From NCBI RefSeq assembly GCF_019320115.1, contig NC_089582.1, forward strand, positions 120,573,856 through 120,637,855: a DNA stretch of 64,000 bases, given 5' to 3'. This document shows, in pieces, positions 34,681-46,195 of this stretch. The notes beneath the pieces were generated by a model. It did not search any database and had not been told where the DNA came from. It saw only the letters and a program-made list of their open reading frames with translations. This DNA is from Miscanthus floridulus. Lineage: Eukaryota > Streptophyta > Magnoliopsida > Poales > Poaceae. How positions within the stretch are numbered: the first letter of the stretch is position 1; each line of letters opens with the position of its first letter. Made by a program: the position numbers and the translations under genes.

Positions 34681-35228
34681 CAGGAGAGCGCGATTTAAGG
34701 AACTTCATTTCATAGGCGAAGCTATTCTCGAGAGACCCGTTCGGCAAAAATTAGCTCGCAACAACTTATGAAGCTGCGACGGTGCCAAACAAGACCTTAA
34801 TAGGGATTTTAGAATCCAAATTTTAGATAACAAAAAAATCCAACCAAATTGGATGTGGATTTTAGGTAGAGACTGTAGCTATTTGAAGACCTATGTGACG
34901 CCCTCAAATATTTTTTCTAACATCTTGCAATTTCGTGTCAATTGCTAGTAAATGAACATGCATGTCAAGAAGAAGATATAGGTTTGGACACACGGATTTA
35001 GGAGTGGAAACAATATGGTGCACAGAAAACAAGACTGAGAAAGATAGAGAGAAATAGAGAGAGTATTGGAAAAGGAAAAAAGGTGCATTGAAAGAACAGA
35101 AATGTACATTGAAAATTAAGAAGAATAATTATTTTGGAACAAAATTTAAATACTATAAAATTAAGTATCTTGAGACCGATGGAGTAGCTGATAGGGTACC
35201 TGCAGATGAGTGTATTTTGCCATTATGG

Positions 35229-35343
35229 TCCCGTTCGCTTCGCTGCAAAAACAAGCTCCGGTTGATTTATTGTGAGAGAAAAACACTGTTCTGGCTAAAA
35301 AAAGAAGCTAAAAGTACGGATTATAAGATAAGCGAACATGGCC
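35229..35343. mobile_element. MITE, copy 2
   Basis: About 115 bp from CCCGTTCGCTTCG to AAGCGAACATGGCC; the terminal inverted repeat GTTCGCTT/AAGCGAAC is perfect over 8 bases. The core TTTATTGTGAGAGAAAAACA is shared with copy 3. Confidence 0.7.
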
Positions 35344-35952
35344 GATATGAACACCCGTTTCGAAATAAGTCTTCATCTCACATTTTAAGAAGTCAAACAA
35401 TCTTGACTTTATCTATATTTACAGAAAAATAATATCAAAATCTATATCTTTAATAAGTTTACTATCAAAATACTCCCTCCGTCCATTTATCGGCGTCGTT
35501 TTACTCTCTTGCGCGATGACCAAGGGAGGGTTGAAGGAGGACCGATTATCATTCAATCGCGGCTTTGTACTAAATGCACCGTGGGCTGTTGGGTTTCCAA
35601 GTAATCTCTCCACTAACACCGCTCAAAACAGGCGTTATCGCGCGTCCGCGGCCAGCACGCGCGCTTGCCATCCGCGGCCCTTCCGTTTTCTGTTTTGCCG
35701 CGTGAAAATTGCCGAGATCATCTCCTTATTTGTCGTTGTCATCCTAGAGTCCGCCCAAATGAAAAAAAATGCCGAGATCACCTCCAAAATTAGTCGCGCT
35801 CGCTTCAAAATTTTGAAGCTAAATTCTGTTGCCGCCTATGCTCTGCGATGTTCTATATAAGTCTCCATGGAAGTGAATCATTGAGCATGCAGTTCTATCA
35901 AACTCTTTCCTCTCTCTTTCTCTCTGATTCTTGTTGTATTAGTTCATCAACG

Positions 35953-37831
35953 ATGCCTGGACTAGGGATCGACTTAAATGAAGCACCAGGGGAATCAGCA
36001 GTAAACCATCCAATAGATTTGGATGACATAGTCGATTAGGATGGCCCTACCCATGAACTCGATTATGCCATGGTTTGGGATGATGGAAATCAAGGTGCAG
36101 ATTTAATAATGATCCCTGATTTGTCATTTGTTTCTTCTGTTCGTCATCTCATCTTTTTGTGTGTTTCATGTCACATGTGATGAAGATGGAGGAGTACCAG
36201 CGCCACCCACAGGAGTGCAAGCACCTGGTACAGCAGATGGAGATGGCCAAGGAGCAGATGGAGATCAAGATGCTGCTGTAGCAGATGGCATGCAAGCAGA
36301 GGGTCTTTCAAATGGTGATTTTCAGTTTCCTGTATTAATCAGTGACTTGTTGGTTGGATCAGGTTCAGTTTTTTTAGTCAGGTTCAAGATCAGTTTAGTC
36401 TAGTTTTTTAGTTTTCTTTGTTGTCGGATAGATGTCAGGTTCAGTTTTCAGTTATCTTAAGTCTATTGTCGGGTTCAGGTTCAGGTTCAGGTTCAATTAT
36501 CTCCACTAATCACAGTAGATGCTTCTGGTTTACAGGTTGCAATAATAACAAACGGAGGTTCTACTAGGATGACTTAAAGATCGCCATATACCTAGAGCTA
36601 TTGGCAAAAACTGATCCTCCTATTCTGCACCGCGGGTTTCAAAGGGAGTTGCACGAAAATTTGATGTGCCTCTAAGAGTTGCGTAGTCCATTTAGAAAAA
36701 TGGACAAACTGGTGGAATAAATGGTGTTGTGAATGGATGGTCTAAGAATTGTGGTATGAAAAGAATAGAAATAGACTTGGAATCCATAAAAGACGTTCCT
36801 CTTAGTCAGCGCACCACTTTTTAGGATCTTGCTAATGCATTGGGTGTCAAGAAGAGCATACTTCATAACCGTTTCAAGGAAGGCTATTTTCGTCAGCACG
36901 CTAATGACCTCAAGTTTAGCTTGACCAATGAAAACAAGAAGGCCCGCGTCAAGTATTGTTTATCCATGCTGAATGATCAGTCTTTGTCTTTTAAACCAAT
37001 GTACAATGTCGTGTCAATCGATGAAAAGTGGTTCTATAGGACTCGTAAGAACCAAAAATATTACCTTGCAAATGATGAAGAAAGACCACAATGAGTAGTT
37101 AAAGCAAAAATTTTATTAAGAAGGTGATGTTCCTAGTTGTGGTTACGAGGCCTAGATTTGATGACAATGGTCAATGCATTTTTGATGGTAAACTAGGCAT
37201 TTTTTACTTTGTGAAAGTAGAGCCAGCAAAGAGATGGAGCCCAAACAGGGACGCAGGTACTAAAAATTGCAAAAAATTTTTGCATATCCTACATTTGTAG
37301 GTACCCTTTTAACAAAAGCCATGATGTGAGATTTTTTTGTGAAAAAGGTTCTACCCGCAATCGAAGCAATGTGGAAAGCAGAAGAGAAAGGATTGCCCAT
37401 ATACATACAGCAAGACAATGCTAAGACTCACATTGATGTGAATGACCCTACATTTGTTCAGGCCGCCCAACCAGATGGTTGGGACATTAGGCTCACATGC
37501 CAACCTCCCAATTCTCCTGACCTTAATGTATTGGATCTTAGGTTTTTTTTGCAGCAATTCAGGCACTGTTTGAAAAGGGAACACCAAACAACATTAACGA
37601 CATTGTGGCAAAGGTTGATAAGGCGTATCAGGACTGTCCTATGCAAAGGGTCAACAGTATTTTTCTAACCCAGCAGAGTTGCATGATGGAGATCATGAAG
37701 CACCATGGAGGCCAGCACTATAACATCCCTCACATGAAGAAGAAAACTCTAGAGCTGCAAGGACGTCTTCCAACTACTCTGAGTTGCCCTTTGCAACTTC
37801 ACAATCAAGCCATGCAGTTCAACGCTAGTTA
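35953..37831 (+). pseudogene. Plant mariner-like transposase (DD39D), broken
   Basis: The N-terminus begins MPGLGIDLNEAPGESAVNHP and soon meets a stop (36037). A later part contains a helix-turn-helix region (KDVPLSQRTTF, then a TAG, then DLANALGVKKSILHNRFKEG). The catalytic core is split between frames: SIDEKWFYR at about 37017-37043 (first D), IQQDNAKTH (D near 37414) and SPDLNVLDL (D near 37534). The second and third aspartates are 39 residues apart, the plant mariner signature DD39D. The C-terminal part runs to a stop near 37831. At least one TAG, two frame changes and a disrupted stretch at 37095-37338 inactivate it. Confidence 0.8.
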
Positions 37832-37950
37832 GAATTAGAAGTCATGTATGATGCTTTTTTGTCGCTTCGGTTTGAGTAATGGAAACTGCAAGCAATATTA
37901 TCCCTTGTTTTTCAAATGCACTTCATCTTGAACATGAAAATTTTCATCCA

Positions 37951-38415
37951 TTAGCTAACATAACTTACAGTACTGCTAAACTCAACACTAAAATTGCTCC
38001 AACTAATACTAGGACTAGTACAAGGAAGGGAAAATAATCTTGAACATGGACATCTTAGTTTCTTCAAGCTTCTCAGCGTCCAAACCTCTATCTGGAATCT
38101 TTGGCAATCCATTAGAAACATTACAGTACCCATGAGGCCACGACCAATCCAAAGCAGGGTTGCTGCAGCATCATTGACGTCCTCCTCATGGCGTCCATAC
38201 AAGAGAGGAAATAACACAGGGAACATCAAACTAGAGGCTTCATGATTCACCTTGTCGGATTGAAACTTGTTAACATCAGTTGAAGCTAGCTTCACTAGGG
38301 CATACACGGTGTCAGGTTCGTCGACTTCGGCATCAGGTTCGCCGACTTTGGCAATGTCCATCTGGGAGTCTGGCACCTTAGTCTCACCTGCAAAAGTATC
38401 CATCACGAACTGCAC
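37951..38415 (-). other. Antisense ORF in the tail of the mariner element
   Basis: A 154-codon minus-strand frame beginning MQFVMDTFAGETKVPDSQMD, acidic in its first half. It faces the transposase and lies between its stop and the Copia insertion; upstream residues continue open for about 20 codons, then a stop. I recognise no domain. It may be part of an acquired gene fragment or a chance frame. Confidence 0.25.
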
Positions 38416-38979
38416 CTTGCTGTCGGCTATGGGGTCTTCATCTTCGTTGGTAGAATCTAGTGCCTAGTTGACACCACGCACGTAATGGATCTCATCGTTG
38501 TTGTCCTGGTGATCCATCGCATGTAGGCATGCAGTAGCGTGTGAAAGCATCTAGGCCCCTAGTTGGATTTCGGTGATTAATGTCAATACAAGATTACTAT
38601 GACTAACGTGTGTTTTGCAGAGGCAATTAAGTTAGGTCATGGTAATGGAAATCGATTGGGCAATCGAGGTTGTCATGCCCCTACGATGGAAATCGTTTCG
38701 GTTTTCAAAGGATGGACGACAAGGTTAAGGATAACTAGTTCTAAGTGTCGATTGGAGTTGGAGAGACACTTAGAGTAGTTTAGGACTTTGTTTTTCCTTT
38801 GGCCGTACTATGAAGGGGGGTATGAACGAGTAGCTTGACCTAGTTGAGTCTAGTGAGTTAGGTGTGGTGCACACTTGTTAAAACTAGCTCTAGGTAGCTC
38901 CTATGAATGCCTAAGATCCTTTGGAGCAAACTTCATTCACATATGTTCGAAAGTTGAAAGTGAATGGAGGGTCAAACAC

Positions 38980-39353
38980 TGACCGGACGCTGGCTCCGGT
39001 GCGACCGGACGCTGGCCGCAGGGTCCGGTCAGTTCGTTTGACTGAGGTGGTTAAGTATGTTGTGACCGGACGCTGGAGGGTCGTGTGACCGGACGCTGAG
39101 AGCTAGCGTCCGGTCGACTCCAGTAAGGATCCAGACTTGGAAAAGTGTGACCGGACGCGTCCGGTCAGTGCGACCGGACCCTGAGGGTTCAGCGTCCGGT
39201 CGAGTACAGTAAGGTTCCAGTAAGGGTTTTATGCGACCGGACGCGTCCGGTCAGTGCTGACCGGACCCTGCCAGCGTCCGGTCGACTCTTTAAATACTGG
39301 TTCGCGGGTAGAACTGACCGGAGCGTCCGGTCATCACGACCGGAGCGTCCGGT
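38980..39353. promoter_or_regulatory. Palindromic GACCGGACGC/GCGTCCGGTC array, 5' LTR of B
   Basis: About 18 half-sites by eye. Perfect palindromes GACCGGACGCGTCCGGTC lie at 39149-39166 and 39235-39252, and a shorter form GACCGGAGCGTCCGGTC occurs twice near the 3' end of the array. The array ends about 40 bp upstream of TTATAAATAG. The identical array is in the 3' LTR at 50770-51143. Its place upstream of the TATA box suggests an enhancer or repressor-binding array; that is inference. Confidence 0.7.
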
Positions 39354-39394
39354 CACCCCGCAGAAGCTCATAACGGATAGTTTTTCAGGCTGCC

Positions 39395-39404
39395 TTATAA
39401 ATAG
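39395..39404 (+). promoter_or_regulatory. TATA box of LTR B
   Basis: TTATAAATAG; transcription should start some 30 bp downstream, near 39430. The 3' LTR copy is at 51185-51194. Confidence 0.75.
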
Positions 39405-40128
39405 AAGCTCCACTCGTGAGTGGAGTAACTTTTGCTCATTCCAACAGCTGAGAAACACGTTTGTGAGTGCCAAGAAGAGCAAGTTCCTAGTGAGGTGTTT
39501 GTGAGTTGAGAATCCAAGAGAGTAGCCTCACTAGCAAATCAAGAGTAGCCAAGTGTGCATCCATCGTCTCATTAGGCTTCGCGTGGTCAAGTGAGAGTTC
39601 GTGCTTGTTACTCTTGGTGATCGCCATCACCTAGACGGCTTGGTGGTGATTGGGAGTTTGGTGTTCACCCGGCGGAGCTTGTGGGTGACCCAACTCAAAG
39701 TTGTGAGCGGCTTTGGGTGATTCGCCGCGACGGAGTGTCGAAGAATCAACCCGTAAAGAGCACTTGATCCTTGCGCGGATCAAGGGGGAGCTACACCCTT
39801 GCGCGGGTGCTCCAACGAGGACTAGTGGAGAGTGGCGACTCTTCGATACCTCGGCAAAACATCGCCGCGTTCCTTTCTCTCCCTATTTACTTTGAGCACT
39901 TACTTTGAGTATTTACTTCAAGCAATTCAATACTTGTTTTACATCCATAGAATTGCTTGCTTGAGTAAGGTTGGAACATAGGTGGTGAGTTCGTTGTGCA
40001 TTAGTTTGATAGAAACACTTTTCTAGGCACAAGGGGTTAATTGGGCTATCCGTAGGATTTGTTTATTGCAAGAGAATTTCGAATTAGCCCAATTCACCCC
40101 CCCTCTTGGGCATCTTGATCCTTTCAAT

Positions 40129-40140
40129 TGGTATCAGAGC
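40129..40140 (+). other. Primer-binding site of Copia B
   Basis: TGGTATCAGAGC, exact complement of the 3' end of plant initiator-methionine tRNA, two bases after the LTR. Confidence 0.95.
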
Positions 40141-40179
40141 CTCGTGCTCACGTTTTTAAGCTTAAACGCTTAGAGCAAG

Positions 40180-42567
40180 ATGTCTCACGGGGATGGTCCT
40201 CCTCCTATCTTTGAGGGAGATGATTTTCCATATTGGAAAATCCGCATGGAGGCATACTTAGAAGCTCTAGATGTTGGAATTCTTAGAGCCGCCTCCCAAG
40301 GGTTCCCCGCACCTAGGAATGCCGCCCAACTTCAAGGCGATGAAGTAAATTATGAAAAATGGAATGCAAAGGCTCGCAACACCATTTTTAGAGGCCTTTG
40401 CAAAGAGGTGTTCAATCGTGTAAGGAACCACAAAGACGCCCATGCACTATGGTCGGACGTTTGTGCGCTCCATGAGGGAACCAAGAGTGAGCGTGAGGAA
40501 CGCTATCATCTTGTGATTAAAAAGCTAAATTCTTTTGAGATGTTTCCCAAAGAAAGTGCTAATGAGATGTATTCTCGACTAAATGTTCTTGTAGAGGAAG
40601 TCAATGGGCTTGGACTTACTCAAATGTCACCATCCGACGTTGTGAGAAGAATCTTGAGTGTCCTCCCCATTGACAAATATGGGCACATTGTGACCGTGCT
40701 ACATCAAGGTGATCTTTCCACCGCTACACCGACACAAATCTTGGGAAAGATCAATGCTCATGAGATGTACATGCACATCACACCACAAGACGGCTCATCC
40801 TCTACAAAGAAGAAAGAGAAGGACTTAGCATTCAAAGCTAGCCAAGACAAGGGCAAAGCAAAACTTGAGTATGAGAGCTCAAGTGATGAAGATGATGAAG
40901 AAAGTCTTGCCCTCATGGTGAAGAAGACCACCAAGATGCTAAAAAGGCTAAATAAGAGTGGCATCAAGTTTGATGGCAAGAAGAAGAAGTTCTTCACAAG
41001 TTCAAGAAGAAAGCCAATCTCCGAGATGGATTGCTACAATTGTGGCGAACTTGGCCATCTAGCTCATCAATGCACAAAGCCCAAGAAAGACAAGTTCAAG
41101 AACAAGGGCAAGAAAGATGATTTAAGTGATGAAGATGAAAAGAAGAAGAACAAGCCATACAAGAAGAGAGATGGCAAAAAGAGGGACTTCTACAAGAAGA
41201 AGAAGAGTGGCAAGGCCTACATTGTCGGTGATTGGCTCACGGACATTGATTCATCAAGTGGATCATCCGATGATGAGAGTGACGATGAAAAGGTGGCCGC
41301 CATTGCTTTTGATCTTGCATCTTCACCACCACCATCGCCATCATCCTCTACACACCTATGCCTTATGGCCAAAGGTGAACGCAAGGTAACTAAGAGTGAT
41401 GATAGTAGTGATGATGAACATGCTAGTGATGATGATAGTGATAGCGATGATGATGACTCACCTACATATGATGATCTTGTCAAAATACTAAGAAAATATA
41501 CAAAGATCATTAGAAAAAGTAGAGCTACAAATGAAAAACTTGATGCTAAAAATGATTCACTCTTAGCTAAGTGTGATACATTAGAAAAGACTAATGATGA
41601 GCTCAAAGAAACAAATGATTCCATATCATCCAAACTTAAGGAGCTCAAATCTTCTAAGAAAGAGCTTAAAGATAAAAATGATAAACTTGAGTGGGTGCAC
41701 AATGAGCTTATCACTAGTCACAATAAGCTAAAAGATGAATATACAACTCTAAAGATCAATTATGATACTCTTATTATTGCACAAGAATTCTTACCAAATG
41801 AGCCACATGATGCTACTAACCATGTTGTTAAGATTGATATAGCTACCTCATGTGATGATTTAATTGATGAAAGCATTGAGCATGGATCTAGTAGCAAGGG
41901 CAAGCAAGTGGTTGAGTGCAATGACTATGATGAGTTTGTCAAGCTCAAGAGTGAAAATGAGAAGCTCATGAAAGATCTTGAAGAGATGAAAAGTCACAAC
42001 ACCATTGTGCTAGAAACTCTTGATCATGACAAAGAGGTGATCCTTGAGAATGAGAAGCTAAAAGAAGAAATCAAGAAACTCAAGGAGGAGAAGAACAATG
42101 ATATTCTCAAGGAAGAGAATAAGAAGCTCAAGATGGAGAAAGAGCATCTCAAGGTGGGATTGAGCAAGTTTGCTAGAGGCAAGCATCTCCAAAGTGAGCT
42201 ACTCATGAATACCGTCATGAAGATGGATAGAAGTGGCATTGGATATATGGCAAGTGTAGAGAAGAAGAAGGCTCAAGCTCAACACCAACAATCAAAGCCA
42301 AAGCCAAAGCCAAAGAGATGTTTTGAGTGTGGACAAGAAGGCCACTTTGCTCATGAGTGTCAAACTCCACCACCACAACCCTTGCCCAAGCATGCTAGAC
42401 CCTTTGCCTTCAATGCTCACTACATGCTTAGAAAAGATTCGAGTGGAAAGATGAAAGTCATGTTCTTAGGTCCCCCCAACAAGAGTAGGCCTAAGAAAAT
42501 TTGGGTGGCTAAGTCACTTGTTGAGAAGGTGAAGGGCCCTCAACAAGCCTGGATCCCTAAAGCTTGA
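40180..42567 (+). CDS. gag: Gag polyprotein of Copia B, intact
   Basis: A 795-codon frame from the first ATG after the primer-binding site (MSHGDGPPPIFEGDDFPYWK, the Copia Gag N-terminus). Residues about 60-200 form the capsid-like core. A Lys-rich linker leads to a first zinc knuckle CYNCGELGHLAHQC at about residue 285, then acidic Ser/Asp-rich tracts, a long coiled coil (about 440-690), and a second knuckle CFECGQEGHFAHEC at about residue 712. Gag would package the element RNA. At 795 residues it is long even for SIRE Gags because of the coiled coil. It ends with TGA at 42565-42567; pol follows in the same frame after a second stop. Confidence 0.9.
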   Translation: MSHGDGPPPIFEGDDFPYWKIRMEAYLEALDVGILRAASQGFPAPRNAAQLQGDEVNYEKWNAKARNTIFRGLCKEVFNRVRNHKDAHALWSDVCALHEGTKSEREERYHLVIKKLNSFEMFPKESANEMYSRLNVLVEEVNGLGLTQMSPSDVVRRILSVLPIDKYGHIVTVLHQGDLSTATPTQILGKINAHEMYMHITPQDGSSSTKKKEKDLAFKASQDKGKAKLEYESSSDEDDEESLALMVKKTTKMLKRLNKSGIKFDGKKKKFFTSSRRKPISEMDCYNCGELGHLAHQCTKPKKDKFKNKGKKDDLSDEDEKKKNKPYKKRDGKKRDFYKKKKSGKAYIVGDWLTDIDSSSGSSDDESDDEKVAAIAFDLASSPPPSPSSSTHLCLMAKGERKVTKSDDSSDDEHASDDDSDSDDDDSPTYDDLVKILRKYTKIIRKSRATNEKLDAKNDSLLAKCDTLEKTNDELKETNDSISSKLKELKSSKKELKDKNDKLEWVHNELITSHNKLKDEYTTLKINYDTLIIAQEFLPNEPHDATNHVVKIDIATSCDDLIDESIEHGSSSKGKQVVECNDYDEFVKLKSENEKLMKDLEEMKSHNTIVLETLDHDKEVILENEKLKEEIKKLKEEKNNDILKEENKKLKMEKEHLKVGLSKFARGKHLQSELLMNTVMKMDRSGIGYMASVEKKKAQAQHQQSKPKPKPKRCFECGQEGHFAHECQTPPPQPLPKHARPFAFNAHYMLRKDSSGKMKVMFLGPPNKSRPKKIWVAKSLVEKVKGPQQAWIPKA

Positions 42568-42582
42568 ATCTCTTGTGTGTAG

Positions 42583-45500
42583 GTGAACTACAAGACCGGT
42601 GGAAGTCATTGGGTTATTGATAGTGGTTGCACTCAACATATGACCGGTGATCCTCGTATGTTCACCTCACTAGATGAAAAGGTAGATGGACAAGAGAAAA
42701 TAACATTTGGAGATAATTCAAAGGGCAAGGTTAAAGGATTGGGCAAAGTGGCAATATCAAATGATCATTCCATTTCCAATGTACTCTATGTTGCTTCATT
42801 GAGCTTCAACTTGCTATCCGTTGGGCAATTGTGTGATCTTGGATTTCAATGCTTATTCACCGAAAAGGAGGTTGTTGTATCCAAAGTAGATGACAATCAA
42901 GTGATATTCAATGGATTTAGATACAACAACTTATATCTAGTTGACTTCACCTCCGAAGATGCAAACTTGAAAACTTGCCTATTCACCAAAACAACACTTG
43001 GGTGGTTATGGCATAGAAGACTTGCTCATGTTGGGATGAGCTCACTCAAGAAGCTTATGAAGAATGATTTGGTAAGAGGATTGAAGGATGTGAAGTTTGA
43101 GAAGGACAAGCTTTGTAGTGCATGTCAAGCCGGCAAGCAAGTTGCAAACACTCATCCAACCAAAGCTTTCATGTCAACCACAAGAGTGCTAGAACTCCTA
43201 CACATGGATTTATTTGGACCAACAACATACAAGAGTTTGGGAGGAAATCTCTATTGTCTTGTGATTGTGGATGACTATTCAAGATATACATGGGTGTTCT
43301 TCCTTCATGACAAATCCGAAGTTGCATCATGTTTCAAGAAGTTTGCCAAGAGAGCTCAAAATGAATTTGAAGTGAAGCTAAAGAAGATAAGAAGTGACAA
43401 TGGCAAAGAGTTTGTCAACACAAATATAGAAGCTTATTGTGATGAAGTTGGAATCAAACATGAAGTCTCCGCAACCTATACTCCTCAACAAAATGGTGTA
43501 GTTGAGAGGAAGAACCGGACTTTGATCACTCTTGCAAGGACAATGCTAGATGAATACAACACCCCCGAAGCTCTATGGGCGGAAGCAATCAACACCGCAT
43601 GTTATGCATCCAACCGCCTATTTCTTCAAAAGTTCCTTGTCAAGACACCATATGAGTTGCTCAATGGGAAGAAGCCGGACGTCTCCTTCTTTAGGGTGTT
43701 TGGTTGCAAGTGCTACATCTACAAGAAGCGGCAACACCTAGGGAAGTTTCAAAGGCGTTGTGATATAGGTTTTCTTGTTGGTTACTCATTGAAGTCCAAA
43801 GCATATAGAGTATTTAATCATGCCACCGGCTTGGTTGAAGAAACATATGATGTGGAATTTGATGAATCTAACGGCTCCCAAGGAGCACATGAGAATCTTG
43901 ATGATGTAGGTGATGAACCATTGAGGGAGGCTATGAAGAACATTCCGGTGGGAGACATCAAGCCAAAAGATGATGAAGATGATGTACAAGTCATTAACCA
44001 ACCTTCTTCATCAAATGTACCACAAGATGGTGAAAAAGTTGGGAGAGTAGAAAATGAAGATACTCATATCTCCCATGAGCAAATGGTGGTACAAGCACAA
44101 GATGTTGATGCTCCACAACCTCCTCCTCAAGTGGTCAATAGAAGAAATACACCTCTCCTACAAGATCATCCACAAGATCTCATCATAGGGAGTCCAACAA
44201 AGGGGGTGATGACTCGATCTCAAAAACTTACTTCATTTATTGCTCATCACTCCTTTGTCTCTTGCTATGAGCCTACCAAGGTAGAAGATGCTCTTAAAGA
44301 TCCGGATTGGATCAATGCCATGCATGAAGAGTTGAACAACTTCACTCGCAATGAAGTTTGGAATCTTGAAGAGCGACCAAAAGATGCAAGAGTCATTGGA
44401 ACGAAGTGGGTGTTCCGCAACAAGCAAGATGATCAAGGTGTTGTTGTGAGGAACAAGGCAAGACTAGTAGCAAAGGGGTTCTCTCAAGTTGAAGGTTTAG
44501 ATTTTGGAGAAACCTTTGCACCGGTTGCAAGATTAGAAGCCATCCGTATCCTTCTTGCATATGCATCACATCATGAAATGAAACTATATCAAATGGATGT
44601 GAAAAGTGCATTCTTAAATGGCTTTATTAATGAACTAGTCTATGTTGATCAACCTCCCGGGTTTGAAGACCCTAGATATCCTAATCATGTTTATAGGTTG
44701 TCCAAGGCACTATATGGGCTTAAGCAAGCCCCAAGAGCTTGGTATGAGCGCCTTCGGGACTTCCTCATTGAGAAGGGCTTCACCATTGGGAAAGTCGACA
44801 CCACACTATTCACCAAGAAGCTTGATGGTCATATCTTCATTTGTCAAGTATATGTTGATGATATCATCTTTGGATCATCAAATGAAGACTCATGCAAAGA
44901 ATTTGGTGAATTGATGTCTAAGGAGTTCGAGATGTCAATGATTGGTGAGCTTACATTCTTTCTTGGTTTTCAAGTCAAGCAAATGAAAGAAGGCATCTTC
45001 ATCTCTCAAGAGAAATACACAAAAGATCTTCTCAAAAGATTCAAGATGGATGAATGTAAGCCAATCAAGACCCCAATGCCTACAAATGGACATCTCGACC
45101 TAGATGAGGGAGGTAACTCGGTTGATCAAACTCTCTACCGTTCTATGATTGGATAGCTTGTTATATTTAACCGCATCTAGGCCCGACATCATGTTTAGTG
45201 TGTGTATGTGTGCTAGATTTCAAGCTAGTCCTAAGGAAACACATTTAATTGCCGTAAAAAGAATCCTTAGGTATCTTAAGCACACACCAAGCATTGGCCT
45301 TTGGTATCCCAAAGGAGCTTTATTTGAATTAATTGGCTATTCCGATTCGGACTACGCCGGATGCAAAGTTGATAGAAAGAGCACATCCGGAGGGTGCCAT
45401 TTGCTTGGTAGATCTCTTGTATCTTGGTCCTCCAAGAAACAAAATAGTGTGGCTTTGTCCACCGCCGAAGCGGAATACATTGCCGCGGGTGCTTGTTGTG

Positions 45501-45811
45501 CACAAATATTATACATGAAACAAACTTTACTAGACTATGGAGTAGTTCTAGAGAAAGTACCTCTTTTGTGCGACAATGAAAGTGCGGTAAAACTTGCAAA
45601 TAATCCGGTTCAACACTCTCGCACCAAGCATATAGATATCCGCCATCACTTTCTAAGAGATCATGTAGCCAAAAATGATATATCACTAGAAGGTGTAAGA
45701 TCCGAAGATCAATTAGCGGATATCTTCACTAAACCGCTAGATGAAGCTACATTTTGTAGATTGCGGAACGAGCTCAATGTACTTGATTTTAGTAACTTCA
45801 CAAAAAATTGA
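42583..45811 (+). pseudogene. pol: Pol polyprotein of Copia B, one frameshift
   Basis: Open from GTG at 42583 right after TAG; no ATG precedes the domains. Order: protease ([12 protein letters not shown], about 42610), GAG-pre-integrase ([12 protein letters not shown]), integrase with acidic residues in [16 protein letters not shown] and [13 protein letters not shown] (43200-43550), reverse transcriptase with [14 protein letters not shown] and YVDDIIFGS (44400-44880), and RNase H with YSDSDYAGC, LSTAEAEYIAAG and SRTKHIDIRHHF (to 45811). One extra base near 45151-45156 shifts the frame and creates TAG at 45154-45156, cutting RNase H from RT. Otherwise no stop. Given identical LTRs this break is either very recent or a sequence error. 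Confidence 0.9.
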
Positions 45812-46195
45812 GCTTATGTTGTCCCTTGCATTCATTGTAAAATACAACTTGTTTAATTTGTGGCAATGCATATAGGGCTTGTCTAACATGGTTAAGATAA
45901 CCGCCGAAAAGCGTGTGAAGAAGCTTAACCTTGGATCAAACTTGACAAGCAACTAGATTTACTTACAAGCATTACATTTGCATGAATGTTGTTTTGTCGT
46001 TTTGTTCCATTTGCCCTCTTGTTGCCTACTTTCTTAAAAAGAATTATAGCCTAAGGCAAAATATTTTGAAAAATATGAGGGTTTGAGAGAGGTCACTCAC
46101 ATCAGTCCCAATTGGTGTTTATTTGGATCTTATTCAAGTTGGGACTTGATTGGGAACAGGTAGCGCGAAGGTATGTTGAAGAATTGCTGAAAAAG
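45812..46195 (+). other. Spacer between pol and the internal array of Copia B
   Basis: About 380 bp, AT-rich, no ORF. Confidence 0.5.

Larger units (their letters stand above)
38542..40126 (+). repeat. 5' LTR of Copia element B
   Basis: 1585 bp, TGAAAGCATC to GATCCTTTCA (inverted ends TGAAAG/CTTTCA). It holds the palindromic array (38980-39353) and a TATA box at 39395-39404. Frames that stay open inside it are not genes. Confidence 0.95.

Noticed and set aside
38976..39482. 97-codon minus-strand frame in LTR B (and its duplicate at 50979-51272)
   Set aside because: It lies wholly in the LTR across the palindromic array and occurs in both LTRs because they are identical; no protein similarity.
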